A stretch of DNA of 64,000 nt from G963662985 sp963662985 (lineage in GTDB: Bacteria; Chloroflexota; Anaerolineae; Anaerolineales; UBA11579): the NCBI GenBank assembly GCA_963662985.1, contig OY760067.1:248001-312000 (forward strand). Direction: 5' to 3'. This document shows, piece after piece, positions 34,613 to 42,872 of the stretch. The notes beneath the pieces were generated by a model that was not told where the DNA came from, searched no databases, and saw only the letters and a program-made list of their open reading frames with translations. Each line of letters starts with the position of its first letter. Position 1 is the first letter of the stretch. The position numbers were made by a program, and so were the translations under genes.

Positions 34613-35565
34613 TTTAGTAAATTTATAGATTGATCGATAATTTTTTCGAGATAAGATCTTGCATCTGATGGCAAAAGAAGAATTGATTCTTTTGCTTTTT
34701 TTATTCTTGTTTCGATCTCATGTTTTGTGGCTTGAATAGCAAATGAATTTTTTACTTTATTTTGAATTTTTTCAAATTCTTTTTGAGATAAGGCTGTTTC
34801 AAAGTCTTGTTTTTCGTTGTCTGATAAAGATTGATAATAAATGATATAGGGTAAGGTGATGGTTTGATTGGATAGATCTTTTGAACTAGTTTTATTGATC
34901 GAATTTGTGGAGACCTCTAAATCTAGTAGATCATCAATCAGTTGATAGGCAATGCCATACTCTTTGCCAAATGTTGTGGCTTTTTGAATGAGGGTGGGAT
35001 CATTATTTTGATAAAGTGCAATTTTTGCGGCTAATTCAAAGAGAACGCCTGTCTTTGTATAGGCATGGTGGATGGCTTGAGAATAATCAAAGGTTTGTTG
35101 TTTTGAGAGGCTGATGAGTAATTCAGCACGAGCGATGGTTTCTACGGTTTCGGCAAAAGCATTTGACATTTGCGGATTTCCGGTACCAGCGACATATTGA
35201 GCAGCGATGCCAAATAATACGTCTCCAAAGAGGATGGTGGATTTGGGACCCACTCGCTTATGAATGGGAATGACACCACGGCGGAGATCGGCTTGATCTA
35301 TAAGATCATCATGAATCAAGGTGGCGAGATGGAGAATATCAAGACCCGCTGAAAGCGATATGGCAATATGATCTTCAATATGATAAGCGTGAGAAAACGC
35401 TAAACATATTTTTGAACGGAGATGCTTGCCCCCTGCTTGGACTATTTGCTGCATAAATTCTGAGACGACAGGTGGATAGGAGGCAGATGTCTCCACGATT
35501 TTTTGATCTACTAGCACAATCTGTGCATTTATTTTTTGATCAAGTTGTTCCACTTTAAATTCCAA
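34609..35565 (-). CDS. Trans-isoprenyl diphosphate synthase
   Basis: A protein of 318 residues of the polyprenyl synthetase family. The first aspartate-rich motif is in LIHDDLIDQADLRRG (DDLID) and the second in YQLIDDLLDLE (DDLLD). The KHLRSKICLAFSHAY segment contains the isopentenyl-diphosphate-binding K-R. The length and sequence resemble all-trans hepta-/octaprenyl diphosphate synthases used for menaquinone side chains, but chain length cannot be stated with certainty. The start overlaps the tatD stop by 11 bases, so the two are co-translated. Confidence 0.88.
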   Translation of the reverse strand: MEFKVEQLDQKINAQIVLVDQKIVETSASYPPVVSEFMQQIVQAGGKHLRSKICLAFSHAYHIEDHIAISLSAGLDILHLATLIHDDLIDQADLRRGVIPIHKRVGPKSTILFGDVLFGIAAQYVAGTGNPQMSNAFAETVETIARAELLISLSKQQTFDYSQAIHHAYTKTGVLFELAAKIALYQNNDPTLIQKATTFGKEYGIAYQLIDDLLDLEVSTNSINKTSSKDLSNQTITLPYIIYYQSLSDNEKQDFETALSQKEFEKIQNKVKNSFAIQATKHEIETRIKKAKESILLLPSDARSYLEKIIDQSINLLN

Positions 35566-36328
35566 AGAGTTCTTTTGCGTTTTGGGTGGTTTTTTCTTGG
35601 ACGGTGATAGGAGCTACACCAAAAACCTCTGCAAGTTTTTCTGCAACATACATAACATAAGCGGGTTCATTGCGCTTGCCACGATACGGATGGGGAGTGA
35701 GGAAAGGTGAATCTGTTTCGACGAGGATGTTATCTAAATAAAGACGACTAACGGTGGTTCTGAGTTCTTGGGCGTTTTTGAAGGTGATGGGACCAGTGAT
35801 GCCTATTTTGAAGCCAAGATCAATGGCACGCATGGCTTGGTAATAATCTCCAGAGAAGGAATGAAGAACACCTGTTTTTTTGCTTTTTTTAGTTGAGACC
35901 CATTTTTCTAGGATGTGGAGAGTATCGTTGATGGAATCTCGGGTGTGGATGATGACGGGTTTGTCGACTAAATTGGCAATTTCAAGCTGTTGAAGAAAGA
36001 CTTCTTTTTGAAGATCATGCGGAGCGCGATCACGGTAGTAATCTAGGCCAATTTCCCCTACTGCAACTACACAATCATGTTTGGCAAGCTCTAGATAACG
36101 ATCGAAGTCACCTGTACGCCATTCTGTACTACTGTTGGGATGAAGCCCGACAGCGGCATAAATCTGAGGGTATTTGGTTGCTAATTTAATTGCATTTTGA
36201 CTTGAGGGATAATCAACACCCGGGTCAATTATAAAATTGACCCGGTTCTTTTTTGCTTTTTCTAAGACTTGGGAAAAGTCTTTTTCGAAGTCATCAAAAT
36301 CAAGATGACAGTGTGTGTCTATGAGCAT
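35555..36328 (-). CDS. tatD: TatD family metal-dependent hydrolase (DNase)
   Basis: A protein of 257 residues, normal for TatD. It starts MLIDTHCHLDFDDF with the metal-binding HxH, and carries VAVGEIGLDYY, PVIIHTRDS, GVLHSFSGD and the final ETDSPFLTPHPYRGKRNEP. TatD proteins are 3'-5' exonucleases or deoxyribonucleases in DNA repair, possibly also D-aminoacyl-tRNA related. It sits 11 bases after the phosphohexomutase gene and overlaps the prenyl synthase gene, in one minus-strand operon. Confidence 0.93.
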   Translation of the reverse strand: MLIDTHCHLDFDDFEKDFSQVLEKAKKNRVNFIIDPGVDYPSSQNAIKLATKYPQIYAAVGLHPNSSTEWRTGDFDRYLELAKHDCVVAVGEIGLDYYRDRAPHDLQKEVFLQQLEIANLVDKPVIIHTRDSINDTLHILEKWVSTKKSKKTGVLHSFSGDYYQAMRAIDLGFKIGITGPITFKNAQELRTTVSRLYLDNILVETDSPFLTPHPYRGKRNEPAYVMYVAEKLAEVFGVAPITVQEKTTQNAKELFGI

Positions 36329-36339
36329 ACAATTCTTTT

Positions 36340-37764
36340 TTATTCAATTCCTGCAATCTTGAGACCATCTTGAAGGATGGCTTGGACTTTGTCACCGTGC
36401 ATGGTCTCACAGTAGACACGTAATTTGGGTTCGGTCCCAGAGAAACGAATGAGAATCCAGCCACCATCTTCTAGGTTAAATTTGAAACCGTCAGTGGTGT
36501 CTTTGCTGGTGACTTTGAGCCCGCCGAATGATTCGGGAGTTGCTTCGTCAATCATGCGTTTTTTATCTTCACGATCCCCTTTGAAAAGGGTGTCGATGCG
36601 ATCGTAATAATGTGGACCGCCAACTTTTTCAAAGAGAAGATCGAGTAATTCGGTTGGTTTTTTATTGAGAGTAACCATCATATCGAGAAGGAAGAGACCA
36701 CCGAGAATACCGTCACGATCGGGTACGTTGCCTTTGAAGGCATAGCCACCGGATTCTTCGCCACCAATCATGGCATCTACTTCGGTCATCTTGGGAGCGA
36801 CATATTTGAAGCCAACACCGGTGCTATAAACAGGAACATCGTAAATTTTGCCGAGTTTGTCTAACATGGTGGTGGTGGAAAGGGTTTTAACAATGGGACC
36901 ACGTTGTTTTTTGATTTCAAGGAAGTAATAGGCTAAGAGGCCGTATACGCGAAGTTGGTTGACAAATTCACCATTTTCATCGCCCATACCACAACGGTCT
37001 GCGTCGCCATCCATGATAATCATGACATCGGCGTTGTTATCTTTGGTGGCTTGAAGGCCAGCATCGGTGTTAGGTGGAATGGGTTCGGGACGGTTCATTT
37101 CTGGGAAGATGGGGTTGCGTTGGTTGTGGACTTCAATAATTTTGATGTTGCCACCACCGAGAAGACGGGTGAACCAGTTGGAGCCATTGCCCCACATGGA
37201 GTCTACGACTACGGTGAGGTTGGCATCTTTGATTTTTTGAATATCTACTAATTTATGAAGATTCTTAATATATTTTTCGGATGCGTCAAAATAGACTATT
37301 TTGCCTTGTTTGACGGCTGTTTCTAAATCAATTCGTTTGACATCTTCCATGTGGTCGGGAATGTTTGCTTCAATTTCTGCAAGACCTTCGGGAGGAATTG
37401 CCCCACCACTGCCATCGCGAACTTTGAAGCCATTGTCTGTGGGGGGGTTGTGAGAAGCGGTGATGTTGACAGCTGCTTCTGCCTTCATGGAAAGGACAGC
37501 ATAGGAAATTACTGGGGTTGGTGTGGCACCTTGGGTGAGGTATACGTTGATACCGTTACCAGCGAGCACTTCTGCGACTGCTGCAGCAAAATTTTCTGAA
37601 TGGAATCGCATGTCGTAGCCGACTACTACCCATTTGCCGGTATAGCCTTGATCTTTACAATAATCTGCGAACCCTTGTGCACAGCGACGAACATTGTCGA
37701 AGGTATACTCTTCTGCTATTCTTCCCCGCCATCCATCTGTGCCAAATTTAATTTTGAAAACCAT
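36340..37764 (-). CDS. Phosphoglucomutase/phosphomannomutase
   Basis: A protein of 474 residues of the alpha-D-phosphohexomutase family. It has FGTDGWRGRIAEE at the start, the phosphoserine motif ITASHNPPTDNG, the magnesium loop MDGDADRCG, the sugar-binding GGEESGGYAF, and the phosphate-binding RFSGTEPKLRVY. It interconverts hexose-1- and 6-phosphates; preference for glucose or mannose cannot be told. Being in the same region as glucokinase, it can supply glucose-1-phosphate for GlgC. AGGAG five bases before the ATG supports the start. It is the first gene of the PGM-tatD-prenyl synthase operon. Confidence 0.92.
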   Translation of the reverse strand: MVFKIKFGTDGWRGRIAEEYTFDNVRRCAQGFADYCKDQGYTGKWVVVGYDMRFHSENFAAAVAEVLAGNGINVYLTQGATPTPVISYAVLSMKAEAAVNITASHNPPTDNGFKVRDGSGGAIPPEGLAEIEANIPDHMEDVKRIDLETAVKQGKIVYFDASEKYIKNLHKLVDIQKIKDANLTVVVDSMWGNGSNWFTRLLGGGNIKIIEVHNQRNPIFPEMNRPEPIPPNTDAGLQATKDNNADVMIIMDGDADRCGMGDENGEFVNQLRVYGLLAYYFLEIKKQRGPIVKTLSTTTMLDKLGKIYDVPVYSTGVGFKYVAPKMTEVDAMIGGEESGGYAFKGNVPDRDGILGGLFLLDMMVTLNKKPTELLDLLFEKVGGPHYYDRIDTLFKGDREDKKRMIDEATPESFGGLKVTSKDTTDGFKFNLEDGGWILIRFSGTEPKLRVYCETMHGDKVQAILQDGLKIAGIE

Positions 37765-37840
37765 AGAAACTCCTATTTATTTTAAAATATGTTCATGAAG
37801 ATTATATCGCAAATTGGACAAACTAGGGTAAACTTATCTC

Positions 37841-38932
37841 ATGCAAAAAATTGAAAGATTTATTAATGAATATTCGTTTTTGAAGGGGAAAACAGTGGGC
37901 GTAGCCATTTCTGGCGGCGTGGACAGCTCTGTGACTGCTTTGCTTTTGAAGAAGGCAGGTGCCCATGTTTTCGGGATTCATATGAATATTGATGCTTATA
38001 ATTCCGATTTTGTTGAAAATCGAGCACGTCTTTCTGCAGAAGCAATGGAAATTCCATTCCACAGTGTGGATGTTGGTGATGACTTTGAATCAATTGTGAT
38101 TCAGAAATTTTTAACTACTTATGAGAAAGGGAAAACTCCAAACCCCTGTTTGATTTGCGATCGAAATATCAAATGGAAGAGATTGCAGACCTTTGCTTTA
38201 GAGAATGGCGCTGATTATTTTGCGACTGGGCATTATGCGACGATTGTACATGAAGAAGGTAAACCTAGTCGTTTGTTTATGGCTGAAAATGTGAAAAAAG
38301 ATCAGTCTTATGTGTTGAGTGTGTTGCCACAAGAACGATTGGCAAAAACTATTTTTCCGTTGAGTAAGTTTTCAAAGGAAGAGATTCGGGAGATTGCTGA
38401 ATATCTTCATATCCCTTCTGCACAAACTAAAGATAGCCAAGATTTGTGTTTTTTGAAAAATGGGATGCTGCCTTCTTTTTTGGATGAAAAAATCCCTTCT
38501 TCTGGTGTACATGGCGAAATCCGCATGTTGGATGGAGAAGTTGTGGGCGAGCATATTGGTTTGCATAATTACACAATTGGGCAACGAAAAGGCTTAGGAA
38601 TTGCTTATAGTGAGCCACTTTATGTGCAGAAAAAGGATGTGGAGAATAATGTTCTTTATGTTTGTACAAAAGCGGACTTAAAATTTGACCGGTTGAGCGC
38701 AAAAGAAGTGAATTGGGTTTCTGGCATCGCTCGCAATGAAGCATTTGAAGGACAGGTGAAAATCCGCTATGGAGCAAAGCCAGTGCCAGCGAAAATTCGT
38801 CCAATTGGTGAAGATAAGATGTATGTTGAATTTAATAATAGTTTGATTGATGTGACCCCAGGTCAGGGTGCTGTTGTTTATGATGGCGCTGAAGTGATCT
38901 GCAGTGGTTTTATTGATAATAATTTTGTGTAA
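37841..38932 (+). CDS. mnmA: tRNA-specific 2-thiouridylase MnmA
   Basis: A protein of 363 residues that adds sulfur to U34 of tRNA Lys, Glu and Gln. The PP-loop is GVAISGGVDSS. Catalytic cysteines lie in PNPCLICDRNIKW and DSQDLCFLKNG, and the ATGHYA and NYTIGQRKGLG segments are diagnostic. Length is normal. There is no Shine-Dalgarno site before the ATG; a TAAACT at 37829-37834 could be a -10 that would put the transcript start at or near the ATG, but its -35 is poor. A small membrane protein gene and trmI follow. Confidence 0.95.
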   Translation: MQKIERFINEYSFLKGKTVGVAISGGVDSSVTALLLKKAGAHVFGIHMNIDAYNSDFVENRARLSAEAMEIPFHSVDVGDDFESIVIQKFLTTYEKGKTPNPCLICDRNIKWKRLQTFALENGADYFATGHYATIVHEEGKPSRLFMAENVKKDQSYVLSVLPQERLAKTIFPLSKFSKEEIREIAEYLHIPSAQTKDSQDLCFLKNGMLPSFLDEKIPSSGVHGEIRMLDGEVVGEHIGLHNYTIGQRKGLGIAYSEPLYVQKKDVENNVLYVCTKADLKFDRLSAKEVNWVSGIARNEAFEGQVKIRYGAKPVPAKIRPIGEDKMYVEFNNSLIDVTPGQGAVVYDGAEVICSGFIDNNFV

Positions 38933-38949
38933 AAAGGCGTCAGTTAAGA

Positions 38950-39225
38950 ATGAATCAAGCGATATTTTTTTTAGGTACTTTGATCGGACTGCTATTTGGT
39001 GCTGTTGGCCATTTGTTCTTTAATGGTGGAATCCGCACTTTGGCTGCTTATTTAATCTTGGGGGTGGTTGGATTTTGGGGCGGTCATTTTGCGGGTGTTT
39101 TATGGGGGATTTTTTCGTTTGGAAGAATCGGAAAACTTTACTTATTAAATGGCATTCTGATGAGTGTTCTATTTATATTATTAGGCTATGTGGCTAAAAA
39201 AAATATCAATATGATCGAGGAATAA
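38950..39225 (+). CDS. Small three-helix membrane protein
   Basis: A protein of 91 residues, not recognised at family level. It has three hydrophobic helices (about 3-23, 30-52 and 60-82) with Gly-rich contacts (FLGTLIGLLFGAVGHLFF, LGVVGFWGGHFAG). There is no catalytic motif. It lies 17 bases after mnmA and 7 before trmI, in the same operon. It has a distant AAGG upstream. The order of Gly-rich helices recalls small Anaerolineae-type membrane proteins found with housekeeping genes, but function is unknown. Confidence 0.7.
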   Translation: MNQAIFFLGTLIGLLFGAVGHLFFNGGIRTLAAYLILGVVGFWGGHFAGVLWGIFSFGRIGKLYLLNGILMSVLFILLGYVAKKNINMIEE

Positions 39226-39232
39226 TTATTCA

Positions 39233-40147
39233 ATGAATACAATGAATCAAACCGAACTTGATAAAAGTATCATCCATGAAGGTGATCTGATCCAATTGGT
39301 GGGTCCGAGAGAAAAAACTTTTATCTTAACAATTGTGGCTGGTGGAGAATTTCATACACACAAAGGGATCATTCGACACGATGATATGATCGGGAAACAA
39401 TGGGGTACTTTGGTGACAAGCCATACGGGAATTAACTTCTTGATGCTACAACCAGCTTTGGATGATATCACTCGAAATGTTAAACGAACTACTCAAATCA
39501 TGTATCCGAAAGATATAGGGTATATTTTGGTCTCTATGGGAATCAGCCCAGGAAATCATGTGGTGGAAGCTGGCACAGGCTCTGGAGCATTCACAATTGC
39601 TTTGGCAAATGCCGTAGGTCCGATGGGACATATTACTACTTATGAGCAACGTCCAGATACGCAGAATTTGGCAATAAAAAACATTGCTCGGGTTGGTTTT
39701 TCTGATCGAGTGACATTTTTACTACATGATATTGGAGAAGGATTCACAGTGACCAATGCAGATGCATTGTTCTTGGATGTGCCTAATCCTGAAGATTATA
39801 TGCATTTTGTGCGAGAAGCTTTGAAACCAGGTGGGTTCTTTGGCTGTATTTTACCTACGGCAAATCAGGTGATCCGTTTGTTGTCTACTTTGAAACAAGA
39901 GAATTTTGCTTTTGTCGAGGTATCAGATATTGCACGAAGATCATATAAGACCAATCCATCTCGCTTCCGACCAGAAGATCGCATGAATGCACATACGGGG
40001 TTTTTGATCTTTGCGAGACCAATGACGATTGATGTGGTCTCTTCTAAGATTGTGTCTCCTGAAAAGTATGAAGCTAGGGTCGCTTTGGCTGAGAAAGAAA
40101 AATCTGAATCTTTGGTAGATGATGTGAATGAATTCATTGAAGAATAA
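39233..40147 (+). CDS. trmI: tRNA (adenine-58-N1)-methyltransferase TrmI
   Basis: A protein of 304 residues. The N-terminal beta domain (EGDLIQLVGPREKTFILT) and the PKDIGYILVSMGISPG linker are typical of TrmI. The class-I SAM site is VVEAGTGSGAFTIALA, followed by YEQRPDTQNLAIKN and the catalytic-region LFLDVPNPEDY. It methylates N1 of A58 in the T-loop of tRNA. The C-terminal 35 residues are acidic and probably disordered. It follows the small membrane protein gene by seven bases. Confidence 0.9.
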   Translation: MNTMNQTELDKSIIHEGDLIQLVGPREKTFILTIVAGGEFHTHKGIIRHDDMIGKQWGTLVTSHTGINFLMLQPALDDITRNVKRTTQIMYPKDIGYILVSMGISPGNHVVEAGTGSGAFTIALANAVGPMGHITTYEQRPDTQNLAIKNIARVGFSDRVTFLLHDIGEGFTVTNADALFLDVPNPEDYMHFVREALKPGGFFGCILPTANQVIRLLSTLKQENFAFVEVSDIARRSYKTNPSRFRPEDRMNAHTGFLIFARPMTIDVVSSKIVSPEKYEARVALAEKEKSESLVDDVNEFIEE

Positions 40148-40177
40148 TTAAAGAAATTTTAAAGAATAGATGTAATT

Positions 40178-40759
40178 ATGAACCGGTTATCAAAAGAGTT
40201 TTTAAAAGAAAGAATTTTAGGAAAAAATAATGATCCCCCTGTGTTAGATTTTGATCAAACAATGGGTGTTGCTGCTGTTTTGGTGCCATTTTTTATTAAA
40301 GATGGAAAATGGCATGTGCTTTTTATTCGAAGAACTGAAAAAGATAATGATCCTCATAGCGGTCAGGTAGCTTTTCCTGGTGGGCATGCAGAAACAACAG
40401 ATAGTTCTTATGCAGAGACTGCTTTGCGAGAATTTGAGGAAGAAACTGGGATTTCTCGAGAGAAAATCGAGTTAATCGGTCAACTGCCCTCTTCCATTTC
40501 GGTGACTAATTTAAAAATCATCCCATATGTGGGGATTTTAGAAACTCCTTTTGAAGTACACCCTCAAGTTGAAGAAGTTGCCAGAGTTTTTTCAATGCCT
40601 TTTGATTTTTTGAATGATGATAAGGCACTCTATGAAAAGAATTTTATTTTACCAAGTGGAGAACCAAGAAGCGCTTTATTCTATCGAAAATTCGATAATG
40701 AGATCTTGTGGGGATTATCGGCTAGGATCATGAATAATTTGATTGCTCTTTTACGATAA
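40178..40759 (+). CDS. NUDIX hydrolase, coenzyme A pyrophosphatase type
   Basis: A protein of 193 residues. The Nudix box is complete: GGHAETTDSSYAETALREFEEETGI. The preceding DPHSGQVAFPGG is the additional signature of CoA-diphosphatase members (NudL/YeaB type), which cleave CoA to 4'-phosphopantetheine and 3',5'-ADP. The reported 3',5'-ADP product is also a substrate of the Hal2-like nucleotidase in this window, though that link is only suggestive. It follows trmI by 30 bases and ends at a strong terminator. Confidence 0.88.
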   Translation: MNRLSKEFLKERILGKNNDPPVLDFDQTMGVAAVLVPFFIKDGKWHVLFIRRTEKDNDPHSGQVAFPGGHAETTDSSYAETALREFEEETGISREKIELIGQLPSSISVTNLKIIPYVGILETPFEVHPQVEEVARVFSMPFDFLNDDKALYEKNFILPSGEPRSALFYRKFDNEILWGLSARIMNNLIALLR

Positions 40760-40780
40760 AATCTTTAAAAATGCTTAAAC

Positions 40781-40815
40781 AAAAAACTGCTTGAAATCAA
40801 GCAGTTTTTTATTTT
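40781..40815. terminator. Bidirectional terminator after the NUDIX gene
   Basis: Perfect 14-base arms (40781-40794 and 40797-40810, AAAAAACTGCTTGA and its complement) with a two-base gap. It serves the plus-strand mnmA-to-NUDIX operon and the convergent rplY gene. Confidence 0.88.
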
Positions 40816-40831
40816 GATTTTAGGTTGAAAT

Positions 40832-41470
40832 TTATTCTTCAGATTCTTCTGAATCTTCGGTTTCTTCCATACTTTCTTCACCTTCATCAGTTGAGGTGGA
40901 TTCAGCAGAAGCCATTGCCATACCGGTCAAAACTACAATCATGTCATCTTCATTGGTGTAGACAATGATATCATCATCGATGTCCAAATCTTTAACGGAG
41001 ACGGAATCACCAATTTCATTTAATTTTGTGATGTCCACTTCGAATGATTCTGGCATTTTTGCAGCAGAAACTTCAATATCTAAGTTTTCAACACCGGTGG
41101 TGAGAATTGCACGGAAGCTGGCAACTGCGGGGGATTCACCCACCAAAACGATGGGAACGTTCACACGTAGTTTTGCATCCATGGAAACTGCTTGGAAGTC
41201 AACGTGCATAACGATGTCTTTCAAGGGGTGACGTTGTTTACCTCGAAGAATGGAGGTGTATTTTTTACCGTCTAAGACGATATCAACGATTGTGGAGGAA
41301 GAAACTGAACGAAGTTGTTTGGTAACTTCTTTTAAGTCCATGACGATGTTCATGGGTTCAATTTTCTTTCCGTAGATTACACCAGGCAATTTGCCTTCGT
41401 TGCGAAGTTGCTTGACCTTCTTGCCGGTCATTTCGCGATGTTCAGCTTTGATTTGAATATTTTTACTCAT
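40832..41470 (-). CDS. rplY: 50S ribosomal protein bL25 (Ctc form)
   Basis: A protein of 212 residues: an L25 5S-rRNA-binding N-terminal domain (AEHREMTGKKVKQLRNEGKLPGVIYG) and the C-terminal TL5/Ctc beta domain (about 95-185). The tail is strongly acidic (SMEETEDSEESEE). The long Ctc form binds 5S rRNA in the large subunit and is stress-related in some bacteria. On the minus strand TATAAT at 41537-41542 is the likely -10, giving a leader of about 60 bases. It is monocistronic and ends at the shared terminator. Confidence 0.94.
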   Translation of the reverse strand: MSKNIQIKAEHREMTGKKVKQLRNEGKLPGVIYGKKIEPMNIVMDLKEVTKQLRSVSSSTIVDIVLDGKKYTSILRGKQRHPLKDIVMHVDFQAVSMDAKLRVNVPIVLVGESPAVASFRAILTTGVENLDIEVSAAKMPESFEVDITKLNEIGDSVSVKDLDIDDDIIVYTNEDDMIVVLTGMAMASAESTSTDEGEESMEETEDSEESEE

Positions 41471-41549
41471 ATAAATTTAGCCTTCCCTCAGCATGCCTCT
41501 CACCAAGATTTCCTTGATTACCCTCATGCCAACATTATTATATTTTTGG

Positions 41550-41582
41550 ACAAAAAAATATCTTCCCTTTTAGGAAGATCCG
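41550..41582 (-). terminator. Terminator after the CpaE-like gene
   Basis: On the minus strand ATCTTCC (41573-41579 region) and GGAAGAT (41560-41566 region) form a stem with a six-base loop, followed directly by ATTTTTTT. It lies just upstream of the rplY promoter and would end the CpaE-like transcript. Confidence 0.65.
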
Positions 41583-41600
41583 CCCATAGGTTTGTATTTT

Positions 41601-41638
41601 ATCACCTTCCTACGCGAAGTCAATGGTAGGAAGGTGAT
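41601..41638. repeat. Perfect 13-base inverted repeat
   Basis: ATCACCTTCCTAC (41601-41613) and its exact complement (41626-41638) flank a 12-base spacer. It lies between the CpaE-like stop and the terminator. It has no T run of its own, so it may protect the mRNA 3' end or bind a protein rather than terminate transcription. Confidence 0.5.
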
Positions 41639-41649
41639 GATAATTGAGG

Positions 41650-42810
41650 TTATTCGATGTAGATCTTTTCTACAAATTTTGTGAATTGGTTGGCAATCAG
41701 ACTATCTCTTTGAATAGCAACCATGGGTTGATGCATGGTGGCGGCTTGATAGGCGAGCTCTGGAGCAGGAGAGAAATAAGCATCGATGGGAGCTTCAAGT
41801 TGATCGGCAATTTGTGTGGCGGGAACGGTGATCTCAAGGCGTACTTTGTTGTAGACAACGACTTTAACTTGTTCTGGATTGATGGATTGTTTGATGATCC
41901 ATTCATAAAGTGCTTTGGAACGGATGATGGAGTGTTTATTCGGTTCGATTAAGAGAACTATGGTGTTGCAAAGTTTGAGAACTTCTTTTGATTTGGTGGT
42001 GAAATCTGAGCCTAGGTCTAAGACGACATAGTCGTTGAGACGGGTAAGTGCGTTGGTGATGTGAATATAGTCATCTGGACTAGATTTGATGGTTTGATCT
42101 TCTGGAGAGTAGGATGATAAAAGCAAGGCGTAATCATTGGTAAATGGAATCATTTCGGATTCTACGTCGTTTACATTGATGACACCCGAGTTATTTTGAA
42201 GGATATTTGCGAGACCTTTTGATTCGTCAAACCCTAAATAGCTGCCGACATCTCCACTGCCGATTCGATATTCTGCGAGGCAAATTTGAGAATTGCGAGG
42301 CATTTTTGTTTTGAGCATAAAAGCAAGGTTAATGGCAAAGGTTGATACACCATAACCACCTTTAGCAGCAAGGACGCCAACTACTTTCCCTTTTTGCTGT
42401 TCAATTAAATTATCTTCAGGATCTCCGAGAGCACCTGTGCGGGGTTTTTCTAAGATCTTGTTGATGCGTAAAATTAATTCTGTGGGATGAATTGGTTTGG
42501 TGAGGTAATCGTCACCACCAGCTTCAAACCCTTCAATCTTGTCATCTACTTGTGATTTAGCAGTAAAAAAGATGATGGGGATAAATTGGGTTTTGTCATT
42601 TGAACGAAGCCTTCTGGCTACTTCAAATCCATCAATGCCGGGCATCATTACATCTAATAAAATCACATCTGGATTTTTATTGATTGCTAATTCTATGCCT
42701 TTGGTTCCATTATTTGCAGCAGCTATTTTGAAACCTTTGCGTTCTAACATTGTACCGACTAACTGTAAGGTATCGACATCATCATCCACGATGAGTACAA
42801 GTTTTTCCAT
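41650..42810 (-). CDS. Receiver-MinD/CpaE-like ATPase fusion
   Basis: A protein of 386 residues. Residues 1-120 are a response-regulator receiver with Asp9/10/11 (VDDDVD), phospho-acceptor Asp53 (LLDVMMPGIDG) and Lys105 (LTKPIHP). Residues 140-386 are a MinD/ParA-type ATPase with the deviant Walker A KGGYGVST (150-157) and VVLDLGSDF (Walker B). This layout matches CpaE/TadZ, which position the Tad/Flp pilus machinery. No pilus genes occur in this window, so the partner is elsewhere or the protein has another localisation role. It is divergent from tilS with 62 bases between them. Confidence 0.85.
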   Translation of the reverse strand: MEKLVLIVDDDVDTLQLVGTMLERKGFKIAAANNGTKGIELAINKNPDVILLDVMMPGIDGFEVARRLRSNDKTQFIPIIFFTAKSQVDDKIEGFEAGGDDYLTKPIHPTELILRINKILEKPRTGALGDPEDNLIEQQKGKVVGVLAAKGGYGVSTFAINLAFMLKTKMPRNSQICLAEYRIGSGDVGSYLGFDESKGLANILQNNSGVINVNDVESEMIPFTNDYALLLSSYSPEDQTIKSSPDDYIHITNALTRLNDYVVLDLGSDFTTKSKEVLKLCNTIVLLIEPNKHSIIRSKALYEWIIKQSINPEQVKVVVYNKVRLEITVPATQIADQLEAPIDAYFSPAPELAYQAATMHQPMVAIQRDSLIANQFTKFVEKIYIE

Positions 42811-42837
42811 CCAATTCCTCCAAACGAAACAAACTCT

Positions 42838-42866
42838 TTGACTTTTTTCCTATTATCAATTATATA
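42838..42866 (+). promoter_or_regulatory. tilS promoter, predicted leaderless
   Basis: TTGACT (42838-42843) and TATATA (42861-42866) are 17 bases apart. The tilS ATG begins at 42873, six bases after the -10 box, where transcription itself should begin. No ribosome binding site exists. Confidence 0.65.
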
Positions 42867-42872
42867 CGATAT

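Noticed and set aside
37806..37834. Leaderless promoter for mnmA
   Set aside because: TAAACT could serve as -10, but no acceptable -35 lies 16-18 bases upstream; kept only as a remark in the gene entry.
41601..41638. The 13-base inverted repeat as the terminator of the CpaE-like gene
   Set aside because: No T run follows on either strand; the smaller hairpin at 41550-41582 with ATTTTTTT is a better terminator.
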